From the NCBI GenBank assembly GCA_022870745.1, contig CP085323.1:3410001-3474000 (forward strand): a DNA stretch of 64,000 bases, read 5' to 3'. Shown here piece after piece: positions 1-9,045 of this stretch (position 1 is the first letter of the stretch; the number at the start of each line of letters is the position of its first letter). The position numbers and the translations under genes were made by a program. The notes beneath the pieces are model-generated. The model had not been told where the DNA came from, made no database searches, and saw only the letters and a program-made list of their open reading frames with translations. This DNA comes from Silvibacterium acidisoli (GTDB lineage Bacteria > Acidobacteriota > Terriglobia > Terriglobales > Acidobacteriaceae).

Positions 1-131
1 GATTGGCGTAGGGAATGTTCTGCCGCAGTTACAGAAGATTTCCAGCATTCTTAACTTTCATTTTCATTGCATCGGCTAGGCGGACCAGGTTGAGGCCTGA
101 GCCGCCGTAGTTTGAAGATGGCAGGCTGCTG

Positions 132-1460
132 CTACCAGTTGTAGTTCAAGTCGAAAGGCCGCGTCAGAGCGGGTGTTGTGGAGATATTGTTGCCGATTGC
201 CCGGCTGCAGCGGGCAATCGGCCCACCGGGGCAATCCCACCAATTATTGGTTGCATCGATCGAACCTGACCCGATGTTGTCGATACCGACGAAGCGGCCG
301 TTGAAGTCGTTGAAGTGAACCACTGCAGTGCTGCCCGCGGGCGCATTGAAGGCAATGGCGATTGCCTCATCGCGAATATCGTTCTGCGCGACGACTGTGC
401 CATTTATGGGCGCGAGAGAGTAGATGTTGATTCCCGTTGGCCCCGATGTCTTGGCGTCTTCGGTGTCTGCGGCGTTGCCGTAGATATGGTTTCCGACGAT
501 CACGTTGTCGCCAAAATAGATGGGTGGCGCACCCGGAACGGAAGCGTGATTATGCATGGTGACTCCGGGCAGTCCATTATCATGCAGCTCGTTGCCAATC
601 ACTACGTTGGCGATGTTGGTTGAACCCGGGCCTGGGGCAAAGATTCCGACCCCGGCGCCAGCTCCAGGTATTGCCAGCCCGTTGTGATGCGAATCATTGT
701 GCGAGATCACGTTGTGAGAGATGCCATAGTTCACGGCCATAATCGGACCGGAAGCATTAGCAGCCGGATGACTGGCCATGGTGATGCCGCATGCATAACC
801 ATTGTCGCGGACTACGTTCTCTTTCACGAGGTTTGCGGTAGTCGGACCAGTCTCATCAGTGATGAGGATGCCGCCGGAATTATTCTCGACCAGGTTACGA
901 ATCACGAAAGAGTGATCTACCGCCATGAGGTGAATGCCTTCGCCACAGTCCATCGCTTCGCTGGTTTCAAATGCGGGGATGTTGGGACACATTGCTGCTG
1001 ATGGATCGAGAGACTTGTTGTTGTCGTGGACGTGATTGCCGAGGAGGGTGACGTTGGAGGCGTTCACGACGAGGATGCCTTCGAAGTTCGCATCGTGAAT
1101 GTCGAAACCGGAGACGATAACGTTCATCACCCCAGGATTGGGGCTGGTAGATATGCCGCTTACAAGGATGCCATTTGATTTTCTGCTGGCATCGATGCTC
1201 GGCCTGGCGCCGGGAGATGCAATCAACGAGAGGGACTTGGTGATGGTGACCGGACCGGTGTAGGAGCCCTGTTCAACCTGGATCGTGTCACCGGGCGATG
1301 CAGCAGCAACGGCGGCGGCAATGCTGGATTTACATCCGCCTCTGCCTCGAGGGTTTACGCACAGTGTAGCGGCAGCGAGATTGCCTACGACAATGAGCAT
1401 CGTAAGAACGGTTAGCAGACGCAGGGAATGGCGCCGTAAAGCGTGGGTCATGCTTCTCAT
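132..1460 (-). CDS. Exported right-handed parallel beta-helix protein
   Basis: A 442-residue exported protein predicted to fold as a right-handed parallel beta-helix (PbH1/NosD type). Residues 1-31 form a signal peptide with a basic start and the core LLTVLTMLIVVG. From about residue 60 the chain repeats a short Asn/Gly-rich unit with alternating hydrophobics (VTLLGNHVHDNN, VVIGNELHDNG, VIVGNHIYGN), as in stacked beta-helix coils. Such folds occur in polysaccharide lyases, periplasmic copper-site proteins and surface proteins; no catalytic residues can be assigned, so the substrate is unknown. The start at 1460 is chosen because AGGAG lies just upstream and it gives the signal peptide; the open frame runs on to 1655 without such support. 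The chain ends NYNW, with a plausible protein tail continuing in another frame beyond the stop (see findings). Confidence 0.85.
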   Translation of the reverse strand: MRSMTHALRRHSLRLLTVLTMLIVVGNLAAATLCVNPRGRGGCKSSIAAAVAAASPGDTIQVEQGSYTGPVTITKSLSLIASPGARPSIDASRKSNGILVSGISTSPNPGVMNVIVSGFDIHDANFEGILVVNASNVTLLGNHVHDNNKSLDPSAAMCPNIPAFETSEAMDCGEGIHLMAVDHSFVIRNLVENNSGGILITDETGPTTANLVKENVVRDNGYACGITMASHPAANASGPIMAVNYGISHNVISHNDSHHNGLAIPGAGAGVGIFAPGPGSTNIANVVIGNELHDNGLPGVTMHNHASVPGAPPIYFGDNVIVGNHIYGNAADTEDAKTSGPTGINIYSLAPINGTVVAQNDIRDEAIAIAFNAPAGSTAVVHFNDFNGRFVGIDNIGSGSIDATNNWWDCPGGPIARCSRAIGNNISTTPALTRPFDLNYNW

Positions 1461-1874
1461 GTCTTCTCCTTTTAGGACGGAGCCCGGCGACCTTCGAATC
1501 GATTCGAAGCAGGGGAACCGAGCCGCGCACGATTTTAAGCATCGAAGCGAAGGCCGACAAGAAACAAATTTTTCTCCTGCTCGAGAACGTCTGAGACCAT
1601 TGCATCTATTTGCAGGTGTGCCGCGGCACTTCGCATCATCGCGGCATCTCGCCAAGTTGTCTCTGAATTTCGTTCTTTGCGAGATAGAGATTGAGTTCGG
1701 AGCTGAGCACGTTCAGCCGGGCGTTCGTAAGCGTGGCGTGGGCCGCAGCTACGCCAGAAGCAAGCTAGGCGTCGACCTGTGCGCGCTTAGGCGAATCAGG
1801 TAAATTTATCGTTGGGGCTGCCGCTGCGGGTTGTATGAGGACCGGGAGCGGCGCTAAATGCAACAGGGGATCAA
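1461..1874. other. Intergenic region between divergent genes
   Basis: This stretch separates the leftward beta-helix gene from the rightward methyltransferase gene and should hold both promoters. Open frames here overlap antisense to each other and lack signal peptides, motifs and ribosome binding sites, so none is called. AGGAG for the beta-helix gene lies at its left edge and AGGGGA for the methyltransferase at its right edge. Confidence 0.5.
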
Positions 1875-2510
1875 ATGGGACTATTTCGTAAGAAACTGAA
1901 GCAAGAACACAAAATCATGCGGCAGGCTGCTCAGGCCAAGGGAAACCTGTTGACCGAGTACCACAGAGCAACGCCAGAATGCCCTAACCCCGAAATGTGG
2001 CATATGTACGACTCGATGACCGCGGAATACGAGGTATTGGAGTTCTTGCGGACCCTGGTGACGACACTGAAGCCAAAGCAAATCGTGGAGACAGGTGCTT
2101 TTCTGGGAAAGAGCACCATCTGGATGGCGGAAGGCCTGAGAGACAACCAGTATGGCCAGATCGTCAGCTGTGAACTGGATCCGGTTGTCTTCGAAGAGGC
2201 AAAGCGTAATGTTCAGGCTTCAGATGTCGCTGGCTGGATAAGTCTAAAAAACGTATCTAGTCTGGAAATGGTTGTCGATGGCCCAATCGACATCCTGTTC
2301 AGCGACAGCGATCCCTCTGTCCGCGAAGAAGAGGTCAGGCATTTCTTGCCTCAGATGAACCCACACGGAATTATCCTGATGCACGATGCGAGCTCGCATA
2401 AACCCGTGGTTCGCGATGCCGCAAAGAAGATGCAGGCAGAGGGTTTGATCTCTGTGGTGTTTCTCCCCACTCCGAGAGGGTTGGTCATCGCTCAGAAATT
2501 GTCTAAATGA
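1875..2510 (+). CDS. Class I SAM-dependent methyltransferase
   Basis: A 211-residue cytosolic protein with a Rossmann-type methyltransferase fold (Methyltransf_24/O-methyltransferase-like). The SAM-binding motif I reads IVETGAFLGKST near residue 72, the acidic residue ending strand 2 is in VSCELDP near residue 100, and IDILFSDSDP near residue 137 fits motif IV. The strand-6 region HGIILMHDAS is typical of small-molecule or sugar O-methyltransferases. The substrate cannot be read from sequence. AGGGGA sits about 5 bases before the ATG. It is a single gene: the upstream gene is divergent and the cytochrome gene downstream starts 166 bases later, after its own putative operator. Confidence 0.85.
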   Translation: MGLFRKKLKQEHKIMRQAAQAKGNLLTEYHRATPECPNPEMWHMYDSMTAEYEVLEFLRTLVTTLKPKQIVETGAFLGKSTIWMAEGLRDNQYGQIVSCELDPVVFEEAKRNVQASDVAGWISLKNVSSLEMVVDGPIDILFSDSDPSVREEEVRHFLPQMNPHGIILMHDASSHKPVVRDAAKKMQAEGLISVVFLPTPRGLVIAQKLSK

Positions 2511-2589
2511 AATTTCAGTTGGGTTCAGTTGCCTCTGAAGTGCCACCTGCAAAGGGCGGCCCGCTTGTGACTGGGAGGACATCCGGGCA

Positions 2590-2603
2590 GTGACACAGAT
2601 CAC
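2590..2603. promoter_or_regulatory. Putative Crp-family binding site upstream of cytochrome c
   Basis: A perfect two-fold symmetric GTGA-N6-TCAC element lies 73 bases before the cytochrome c start, the classical spacing and half-site of CRP-type regulators. Two more perfect copies occur at 3314 and 6294. A Crp-family gene with an RETVxR recognition helix lies at 9369. Binding is inferred, not shown. Confidence 0.55.
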
Positions 2604-2676
2604 ATCGCCGGGATGTCATTCGAGTCGATGATGAGATTGTGCCGGTGGTGGACGGCATTGCAGAGGCGATGCTGAG

Positions 2677-3111
2677 ATGATGAACGTCAAGAAGAATTTC
2701 ACATTCCCGACGTTACTTTTTGCAATCGGCCTGGGTTTTGGCTCGCCTTACGCGGAGAGCAGGAAACAGACGCTGCAAGCAAACGATCAACCGGCAGGCA
2801 AACAGCTTTTCCTTAACTTCTGTGCAGCCTGTCATGGGACGGACGGTAAAGGCGGAGCTCCTGCAACGCCCGAGCTAAAACAAATTGTGCCAGACCTGAC
2901 GACTCTTTCGCAGCGCTACGGGGGACAGTATCCGTCCCAGTATGTTCGAGCGGTGCTCCGTTCTGGCGTCAAGAACATCGAAGACCACGGGACAAGCGAA
3001 ATGCCCGTGTGGGGAAAAGAGTTCAAGACAATTCCCGGTAATGACAATATCGGGTCAGCTCGCAGAATTGATCTGCTTTCTCGTTATCTCGAAACATTGC
3101 AGACAAAGTAG
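2677..3111 (+). CDS. Exported monohaem cytochrome c
   Basis: A 144-residue class I c-type cytochrome. Residues 1-27 form a signal peptide, so the haem domain is exported. The haem-binding CAACH motif is at residues 49-53, with GTDGKGG following as usual in class I domains, and Met109 in SEMPVWG is the likely axial ligand. It is small and single-haem, suited to electron transfer to a periplasmic oxidase or dehydrogenase that is not encoded nearby. Two Met codons are adjacent at the start; the first is used. A GTGA-N6-TCAC element precedes it and universal stress genes follow, which suggests control with a redox or oxygen-limitation response. The partner is unknown. Confidence 0.9.
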   Translation: MMNVKKNFTFPTLLFAIGLGFGSPYAESRKQTLQANDQPAGKQLFLNFCAACHGTDGKGGAPATPELKQIVPDLTTLSQRYGGQYPSQYVRAVLRSGVKNIEDHGTSEMPVWGKEFKTIPGNDNIGSARRIDLLSRYLETLQTK

Positions 3112-3267
3112 ATCCGGATCGACCGATTCAATGACAGGGCCAACGTCGAAGCACGGGGAACCGGCGGGATGCCCCTATGCGGCACCGGATGTATGGCCAT
3201 GCCGGACGAGAGTAAGCGCATCGTGAACACACACTCCTGCGCTTTATCCCGGCACGATACTGGACAG

Positions 3268-3279
3268 GTGAACGTTCAC
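3268..3279. promoter_or_regulatory. 12-bp perfect palindrome GTGAACGTTCAC
   Basis: GTGA and TCAC half-sites separated by only four bases, 35 bases before a correctly spaced GTGA-N6-TCAC element. It may be a second, weaker or unrelated operator. Its N4 spacing does not fit the usual CRP dimer. Confidence 0.25.
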
Positions 3280-3313
3280 GCTGGCGCTGCAATGATTCCC
3301 GTGGGATCGCTCC

Positions 3314-3327
3314 GTGACGGCGGTCAC
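3314..3327. promoter_or_regulatory. Putative Crp-family binding site upstream of universal stress gene
   Basis: Perfect GTGA-N6-TCAC element 61 bases upstream of the first universal stress protein gene. It has the same half-sites as the elements at 2590 and 6294. The position could suit activation or repression depending on the promoter, which could not be placed. Confidence 0.55.
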
Positions 3328-3388
3328 TTCCAGGCGAAGAAAAACGGCATAGGATTGGCGTCAATCATCGGTCTGATGGAGGCCTTCC

Positions 3389-4330
3389 ATGGTGGCTGTT
3401 TCCGGTGTCTCTTCGAATCAACTCGTCAGATTTCAAAAGATTGCGGTACTGACCGACTTTTCCGAGTGCGCTGGCACTGCTCTGCGGTACGCCGCAATCC
3501 TGGCTCGAAGCTATGAGGCGCAGATCTGCCTGGCGCATGCTTACGTGCCAACCTTCGCGGCGTTTGCCGCTCCTGATGTCTCCCTCGTCTACAAAGCTTT
3601 AGATGATTTGCGCGACAGCCTGGAAAAGCGCCTCAGGGAGCAAGCCAGATCGGCTTTTCTTGCCGGGGTGAAGTGTTCTATTGCGGTGAGCGTGGGCGGT
3701 ACGGATGACCTCATGAAGGTGCTGGGCGACGCGGATATTGTTGTGGTCGGTACCACCGGCAAATCCGGCTTCGAGAAAGCGATCTTTGGTTCGACGGCAG
3801 AGTCCATATTTCGCAGAGTGTCCGTTCCGGTACTGATTGTTGGACCCGGTTGTGCGCGCACGGAGCCGGCAAAGGCTGCGATTCACAAGGTCTTATATGC
3901 CACCGATCTCTCTCCCCGATCCGAGATTTGTTTTCCCTTCGCGGCCTCGATCGCACATCAGTACCGCGCCAGCCTGCTTGTGCTGCATGCGGTGCCTGAC
4001 GATCGTTTGATGTCGATCTTCGACGCGGAGGTGAAGGCTCAACAGTGTGCGGATCGCTACAGAAAATCGATTCCAGAGTGTGAAGTGCTGTGTTCGGTCG
4101 AGTGCGGAAGCCCTGGCAAGGTGATTCTCGATAAAGCAAACGACTTCCCGGCGGACATGATCGTTGTCGGCGCTCGCGGCTCAGAATTTTCATCGATTGC
4201 CTGCCACCTCGGTGGAGGCACGGCCTATCATGTCGCAGCGCACGCTCATTGTCCGGTCCTGACAGTTTGCAGGCTGCGAACGGTCAATTCGGGCAAAGCA
4301 GACGGGAATCGGAGTCACAGTGGAAGCTGA
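3389..4330 (+). CDS. Universal stress protein, tandem UspA domains
   Basis: A 313-residue cytosolic protein with two UspA domains, about residues 15-150 and 165-300. The first domain ends with the nucleotide-binding pattern G-x2-G-x9-GS (GTTGKSGFEKAIFGS) followed by VPVLIVGP. The second has a looser version (GARG...GGGT) and ends CPVLTV. The family binds ATP or senses stress and arrest; the role of tandem forms varies. GGAGG lies 6 bases before the ATG, supporting this start. It is followed 45 bases later by a second such gene in the same direction, probably co-transcribed. A GTGA-N6-TCAC element lies in front. No membrane segment or fused effector domain is seen. Confidence 0.9.
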   Translation: MVAVSGVSSNQLVRFQKIAVLTDFSECAGTALRYAAILARSYEAQICLAHAYVPTFAAFAAPDVSLVYKALDDLRDSLEKRLREQARSAFLAGVKCSIAVSVGGTDDLMKVLGDADIVVVGTTGKSGFEKAIFGSTAESIFRRVSVPVLIVGPGCARTEPAKAAIHKVLYATDLSPRSEICFPFAASIAHQYRASLLVLHAVPDDRLMSIFDAEVKAQQCADRYRKSIPECEVLCSVECGSPGKVILDKANDFPADMIVVGARGSEFSSIACHLGGGTAYHVAAHAHCPVLTVCRLRTVNSGKADGNRSHSGS

Positions 4331-4375
4331 AGTGGTGCGCTAATTCCAGGTCTCAAAAACTCATTCGAGGCCCAC

Positions 4376-5245
4376 ATGTCTGTAAATACTGTTCCAAACA
4401 AACTCTTCCTTAAGATCGCGGTGCCGATTGACCAGTCGGAGCCCTCGAAGAAGGCACTGGCCTTCGCGAGGATGCTTGCGAAGCATTTTGGCTCTCATCT
4501 GGAATTACTCCACATCACGAGGACCCGGCATTCTGTCTACATTCCCCAGGGTGGCTGGATTCCCGATCGAGATGTCGACCGGGATACACAATACCTCTCT
4601 GCTGTCTGTGCTCTTATGAAGGCTGAAGGCATCGCTGCGGAATTGATCGACGAAGAAGGTTCCTTACCGTGCGACATCATTGAATTCATAGAGAGAAGTA
4701 AGCCGGACCTCGTCGTGATGGGGACTCACGGACGGCAGTCGGCGGCAAGGCTCTTCGTTGGTTCGATAGCCGAGATGGCGATAAGAAATGTACACGCTCC
4801 GGTTTTGACGATCGGTCCGCATGTGCGTGCCGAGGCAGCTCGTCATTGGGCGCCTCGGAAGATTCTCTGCGTGAGTTCTCCCTCGCCGAGTGGCGTACGT
4901 CTGGCTTCTTATGCAAAGGGCATTGCCGATGGCCTTGGCGCGACGGTGCACCTGCTCACGATGGATGGTTGGTCTCCCGGCGGCGACAAGGAGGCCGGCC
5001 TGCGCAGGTTCTGGCTTGAGTTGGAGCAACTGCTTCCGGGCTGGTCCCCGAAAGCGATCGACATAAAGACGGCCGCCGAAGAAAACTCGCAAAACATCAT
5101 AAGAGCGGCCGAAGAAGTTGGGGCCGACTTGATCGTGATGGGGGCGCATGAGGGCGGCGCACTCGCGACCCATCTCTCTCCGGGACTCGTTCCACGCACC
5201 TTGATGGTTGCACGCTGCCCGGTGCTTACCATGCACGAAAAATAA
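4376..5245 (+). CDS. Universal stress protein, tandem UspA domains
   Basis: A 289-residue protein with two UspA domains. The first (about residues 10-150) carries an intact ATP-binding pattern, GTHGRQSAARLFVGS, before APVLTIGP. In the second domain the glycine pattern is degraded (GAHEGGALATHLSPG) though the terminal CPVLTM strand remains, so only the N-terminal domain is likely to bind nucleotide. It lies 45 bases after another tandem Usp gene, presumably in the same transcript, and converges on a third one only 39 bases away. No separate promoter or operator is visible in the short gap. Confidence 0.9.
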   Translation: MSVNTVPNKLFLKIAVPIDQSEPSKKALAFARMLAKHFGSHLELLHITRTRHSVYIPQGGWIPDRDVDRDTQYLSAVCALMKAEGIAAELIDEEGSLPCDIIEFIERSKPDLVVMGTHGRQSAARLFVGSIAEMAIRNVHAPVLTIGPHVRAEAARHWAPRKILCVSSPSPSGVRLASYAKGIADGLGATVHLLTMDGWSPGGDKEAGLRRFWLELEQLLPGWSPKAIDIKTAAEENSQNIIRAAEEVGADLIVMGAHEGGALATHLSPGLVPRTLMVARCPVLTMHEK

Positions 5246-5284
5246 ATCCGCACGCGGGCAAGTGCCGGTGGTCTGCCCCGGTAC

Positions 5285-6202
5285 TCAACGAGCTGCAAGC
5301 CACGGAACTACGAGGACTGGGCATTCCGCGATCCGGATCAGTTCTGAATGGATGCTGAAGGGATTGTGATCTTCCAGTGCCCAGTGTTTCCGGGTTCCGA
5401 TCACTATGAGTTCGGCCCCAACCTCGTGCGCGACTTCGGCGATCCGCTCCGGAACATCGCCGGTTTTCACATGAAAATCGAAGCGGCCGCGCGTCTCCGG
5501 ATCATAGGAGACCAATTGTCGCAGGCCTTCAATGGCGGAGGGATGCTGCGCAGCAGAAGCGGCAGAATCGTCCCGGTCTGATTCTGGCAGCACGCGAACC
5601 AGGCTCATAGGAGCTCCAACCTGCTCTGCGATGGAAGCAGCATATTGCGCGGCTCTTAAATCGCTCGTTTCTGCTTCTGTCGCAAGAAGAACCGATCTAA
5701 GCGGGCTGAGACGGCGCTTGCAATTCGGTCCCACGATCAGCAGCGGGCAGGCAGATTGCCGCATGACTCTCTCTGCGACAGAGCCTAGGACCATCTTCGC
5801 GATGCCATCGCGTCCATGCGAACCGAGGACGACAATGTTGGCCGCTTTCTCGGTGACAAAATCGGCGATAACCGTTTCGGGTGGGCCGCATACGACGGTC
5901 TCTGTGTGCTTTGTGGTGCGAATTTCCGGAATCTTCGTGGTGTAGTCGTGTAGCCGTTCCCGTCCAAGCTTAAGCTCCATGTGCCGAAGCGCGTAGGTCA
6001 TCGGCGCGGTATCGGCAGCATACATTTGCGGGGCGACTGCGTGCACGACGTGCAGATGCGCATGAAACTGACGTGCATAGCGTGCCGCGTGCCTGAGCGC
6101 CATGGAAGAGTCTTCGGAAAGGTCCGCGGCTGCAACGATCACCTGGATCCGAATCGGAGATGTTTCAAGATGAATAACGGGGCTGCTGGTACTTGTACTC
6201 AT
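5285..6202 (-). CDS. Universal stress protein, tandem UspA domains
   Basis: A 305-residue third tandem Usp, encoded on the opposite strand to the other two. The first domain has an intact G-x2-G-x9-GS motif (GSHGRDGIAKMVLGS) before CPLLIVGP. The second has lost it (GTRKHWALEDHNPFS), the same asymmetry as in the gene ending at 5245. The start at 6202 is chosen because the UspA fold begins soon after (IQVIVAAADLSEDS) and GAGG lies upstream; the open frame extends to 6325 with Arg-rich sequence that does not resemble the family. It is divergent from the sigma-54 activator gene, and the shared upstream region contains a GTGA-N6-TCAC element. Confidence 0.88.
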   Translation of the reverse strand: MSTSTSSPVIHLETSPIRIQVIVAAADLSEDSSMALRHAARYARQFHAHLHVVHAVAPQMYAADTAPMTYALRHMELKLGRERLHDYTTKIPEIRTTKHTETVVCGPPETVIADFVTEKAANIVVLGSHGRDGIAKMVLGSVAERVMRQSACPLLIVGPNCKRRLSPLRSVLLATEAETSDLRAAQYAASIAEQVGAPMSLVRVLPESDRDDSAASAAQHPSAIEGLRQLVSYDPETRGRFDFHVKTGDVPERIAEVAHEVGAELIVIGTRKHWALEDHNPFSIHSELIRIAECPVLVVPWLAAR

Positions 6203-6293
6203 AAGCCATGAACCTCGCAAAGAATTTGTCACGGGACCTGGGTTGAAGTCTCGCGGTCGCAGTAACGATAGCGACAGCGGTCGCCGGACCGAG

Positions 6294-6307
6294 GTGATTT
6301 CAATCAC
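6294..6307. promoter_or_regulatory. Putative Crp-family binding site between divergent genes
   Basis: Perfect GTGA-N6-TCAC element lying 92 bases upstream of the leftward Usp gene and 115 bases upstream of the rightward sigma-54 activator gene. It could serve either gene. It is the third exact copy within 3.7 kb. Confidence 0.55.
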
Positions 6308-6421
6308 AGCGCGTCGGAAGCACACTCGATTGTGCCCTAAACGGCTTTTCTAAAAGGGAGATGGATTCTGCGGGGTGTGAAGCTTAGAATGTCGCCAGCG
6401 GGCGCAACAAGGAACGGTCCG

Positions 6422-8713
6422 ATGGATATCTCTTCACCTCAGAGTGGAAGTCTTGGCATCACGAAGGTAGCAGCCGATGCGATCATTCAGGCAATCCCTG
6501 ACGGAATCGTTACGGTAGCGGCAAGCGGGACCATTGCAGAAGTGAACCCCGGAGCCGAGGTATTGTTTGGCTACAAACCGGGAGAGATGATTGGTCTTTC
6601 CATAGAAGCCCTGATTCCCGGGCGATTTCGAAGAAAACACGACAGGCTCCGAGAACATTTTCAGAAATCTCCGCAGGCGAGACCCATGGGGTTGGGATTG
6701 AACCTGCTTGGGTGCCGAAAGGATGGAACGGAATTCCCCGTCGATGTTTTACTCACCCCTATCAAGACGCCCGAGTGTGAACTCACCGTAGCGGTCGTGA
6801 GAGATATCTCCGATCGTAAGCAAATCGAAGAGTCACTCCGTTCGAGCGACGAGCGCTTCCGCATATTTGTCGAGAGCGCCCAGGACTATGCAATGTTCAT
6901 ACTCGATCCGGATGGGAAGGTTGCTTCCTGGAACATCGGCGCCGCGCGCATGAAGGGCTACACCCAGTCGGAAATACTGGGGCAACATTTTTCGCGATTC
7001 TATCCTCCCGAAGAGGTTGAAAGAAGAAAACCAGACCGCGAGCTCGAGGTTGCAAGAATCAAGGGAAGATGCGAAGACGAAGGATGGCGTATCCGGAAAA
7101 ATGGTTCACGCTTCTGGGCGAATGTCGTTATTACCGCGCTGCGCGGTGATAAGGGAGAACTGCGGGGCTTCTCGAAGGTTACGAGAGATTTGTCAAAGCG
7201 CAAGAACGCTGAAGATTCCCTACTGACGGAAATTACGAATGCGATTGTTGCACGCTCGGATCTTCGCCACCTGCTCATTGCAATAGGAGCAGGTCTGGAG
7301 CGCGTGGTGCCGCATGATGTCGCCTGGATCGCGCTTGATTTTGGGGAGAAGGAGTTCCTGAAGATCCAGGAGTTGAGGATGCGGGCCGATTCGCCTTTTC
7401 GCGGAACGACGCTGCTCCCGGTTAGCGGAACACCTATCGGCTACGCTTATCGAACCCAGCAGGTATTCGTATTCGAAAAGCTTGATCATGCGATGATTTC
7501 TGACCATAGCCTGGCTCTCTTTACCAGTGCCCGTGTGAAGTCAGGACTATGCATTCCCCTCTCTACTGGGGAAACGCCACTGGGCGCGCTCTTTTTCGGC
7601 TCGAAAGAAGAAAGTGGATTCGAGGGTATGGACCTGCAGCCCGTCCTGCAGGTGTCTAACCATGTTGCCGTCGCCATCGATCATGCTCGGGCGTTGCAAA
7701 AAAAAATGGATTTGAATGCAAAGCTCGCTGAGGAGAAAAGATACCTCGAAGAAGAGCTGCGTACAGAGTATGGCTTTGAGGAGATCATCGGAGAAAATCC
7801 TGGACTCAAACGGGTTCTCAAGCAGGTTGAGACGGTTGCACCGACGGATGCGACGGTTCTTATCCAGGGGGAGACCGGCACGGGCAAAGAGTTGATCGCG
7901 CGAGCCATTCATCAATTGAGCAAGCGGAGAGAGAGAACCTTTGTAAAGCTCAACTGCTCCGCCATTCCGCTAGGCTTGCTCGAAAGCGAGCTTTTCGGTC
8001 ATGAGAAAGGGGCTTTTACCGGAGCTATCGCGCAGAAGGTGGGAAGGCTGGAGCTTGCACACATGGGAACCCTGTTTCTTGATGAGATCGGGGACCTTCC
8101 TCTCGAACTTCAACCAAAAATACTGCGAGCGCTTCAGGAAAAAGAGATCGAACGTCTGGGTGGAAGAAGAGCTATCCCCGTTGATGTGCGCCTGATTGCC
8201 GCGACAAATCGCGACCTCAAGAAGATGATTCGAGAAGGTGAGTTTCGCAATGATCTCTACTATCGGCTGAATGTGTTTCCGATCAGTCTGCCCGCGCTCC
8301 GGGATCGTCGGGAAGACATAGCGTTACTGGTCAACTATTTCGTCGCGAAGCATGCGCGAAAGATGAACAAGTCGATCATCGAGATCCCGGAAGATGCGAT
8401 GCGGGCACTGGTGAGCTGGCCCTGGCCGGGAAACGTTCGTGAGCTCGAAAACTTTCTTCAGCGTGCCGTGATCCTCACCTCCGGCAGCACGCTTAGGGTT
8501 CCACTGGCTGAACTCGAAACGTATGACGAGACGCTCTCTGACTTCGACGCGAGCCTCGAGAATAACGAGCGAGCACACATCGTGAAAGCCCTGCGCGAAG
8601 CTGGCGGAAGAATCGGTGGCACAGGTGGAGCTGCAGAGAAGCTGCGCGTAAACCGAACAACCTTAAATTCGAAGATAAAGAAACTGAAGATACGGCATGA
8701 CGAATATATGTGA
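6422..8713 (+). CDS. Sigma-54-dependent activator, PAS-PAS-GAF-AAA-HTH
   Basis: A 763-residue enhancer-binding protein that should drive RNA polymerase with sigma-54. Order: PAS (about 20-135), PAS (140-255), GAF (265-420), AAA+ (455-690) and a C-terminal Fis-type helix-turn-helix (LRVNRTTLNSKIKKL). The ATPase has Walker A GETGTGKE near 483, the sigma-54 contact loop GAFTGA near 530 and Walker B LFLDEIGDL. No receiver domain is present, so signals are probably sensed directly. In the first PAS, RRKHD places a His (residue 73) where FixL has its haem-ligating His; the FixL distal Arg is replaced by Leu. The ATG at 6422 has AAGGAA 7 bases upstream; a GTG at 6377 in frame has no well-spaced site. 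Targets are unknown. Confidence 0.92.
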   Translation: MDISSPQSGSLGITKVAADAIIQAIPDGIVTVAASGTIAEVNPGAEVLFGYKPGEMIGLSIEALIPGRFRRKHDRLREHFQKSPQARPMGLGLNLLGCRKDGTEFPVDVLLTPIKTPECELTVAVVRDISDRKQIEESLRSSDERFRIFVESAQDYAMFILDPDGKVASWNIGAARMKGYTQSEILGQHFSRFYPPEEVERRKPDRELEVARIKGRCEDEGWRIRKNGSRFWANVVITALRGDKGELRGFSKVTRDLSKRKNAEDSLLTEITNAIVARSDLRHLLIAIGAGLERVVPHDVAWIALDFGEKEFLKIQELRMRADSPFRGTTLLPVSGTPIGYAYRTQQVFVFEKLDHAMISDHSLALFTSARVKSGLCIPLSTGETPLGALFFGSKEESGFEGMDLQPVLQVSNHVAVAIDHARALQKKMDLNAKLAEEKRYLEEELRTEYGFEEIIGENPGLKRVLKQVETVAPTDATVLIQGETGTGKELIARAIHQLSKRRERTFVKLNCSAIPLGLLESELFGHEKGAFTGAIAQKVGRLELAHMGTLFLDEIGDLPLELQPKILRALQEKEIERLGGRRAIPVDVRLIAATNRDLKKMIREGEFRNDLYYRLNVFPISLPALRDRREDIALLVNYFVAKHARKMNKSIIEIPEDAMRALVSWPWPGNVRELENFLQRAVILTSGSTLRVPLAELETYDETLSDFDASLENNERAHIVKALREAGGRIGGTGGAAEKLRVNRTTLNSKIKKLKIRHDEYM

Positions 8714-9045
8714 AAGGCTGTCGAGAGCCTTTATCGCACGCCGCAGATTGTCGTTGGCCAGTCTTCGCGTGAAGCATATCTGAAGAAACCACGGCCTTCG
8801 TTTCACACGTTTAAGGACACGCCCGGCGGAAGAGTTGCCGGTTGTGGTCTTCCCGGCCACCCATCGTTGTAATCGCGATCACCGCGTGCCATCGCTGGGG
8901 TGACGAGACGATATTTCGTCAGAAGGCGGAAGATCGTCTCGCCGAGCCCTCCATCCTGCGGACGCACAAAGTGTAAGTCGTGCTTATGCCACGTTTGCAT
9001 ACGTTCGGCGCTCTTTACTGCATGGAACCCCAATTGCTTTTATGA
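8714..9045. other. Intergenic region, no gene supported
   Basis: Between the sigma-54 activator and the STAS-like gene. A leftward frame at 8803-9033 has no motif or ribosome binding site. A one-mismatch version of the Crp-type element (GTAA-N6-TCAC) lies at 8869-8882. Nothing else is recognised. Confidence 0.4.

Noticed and set aside
3112-3388. Small genes between cytochrome c and the first Usp gene
   Set aside because: The frames overlap the putative operators at 3268 and 3314 and have no ribosome binding site or motif; the region reads as regulatory.
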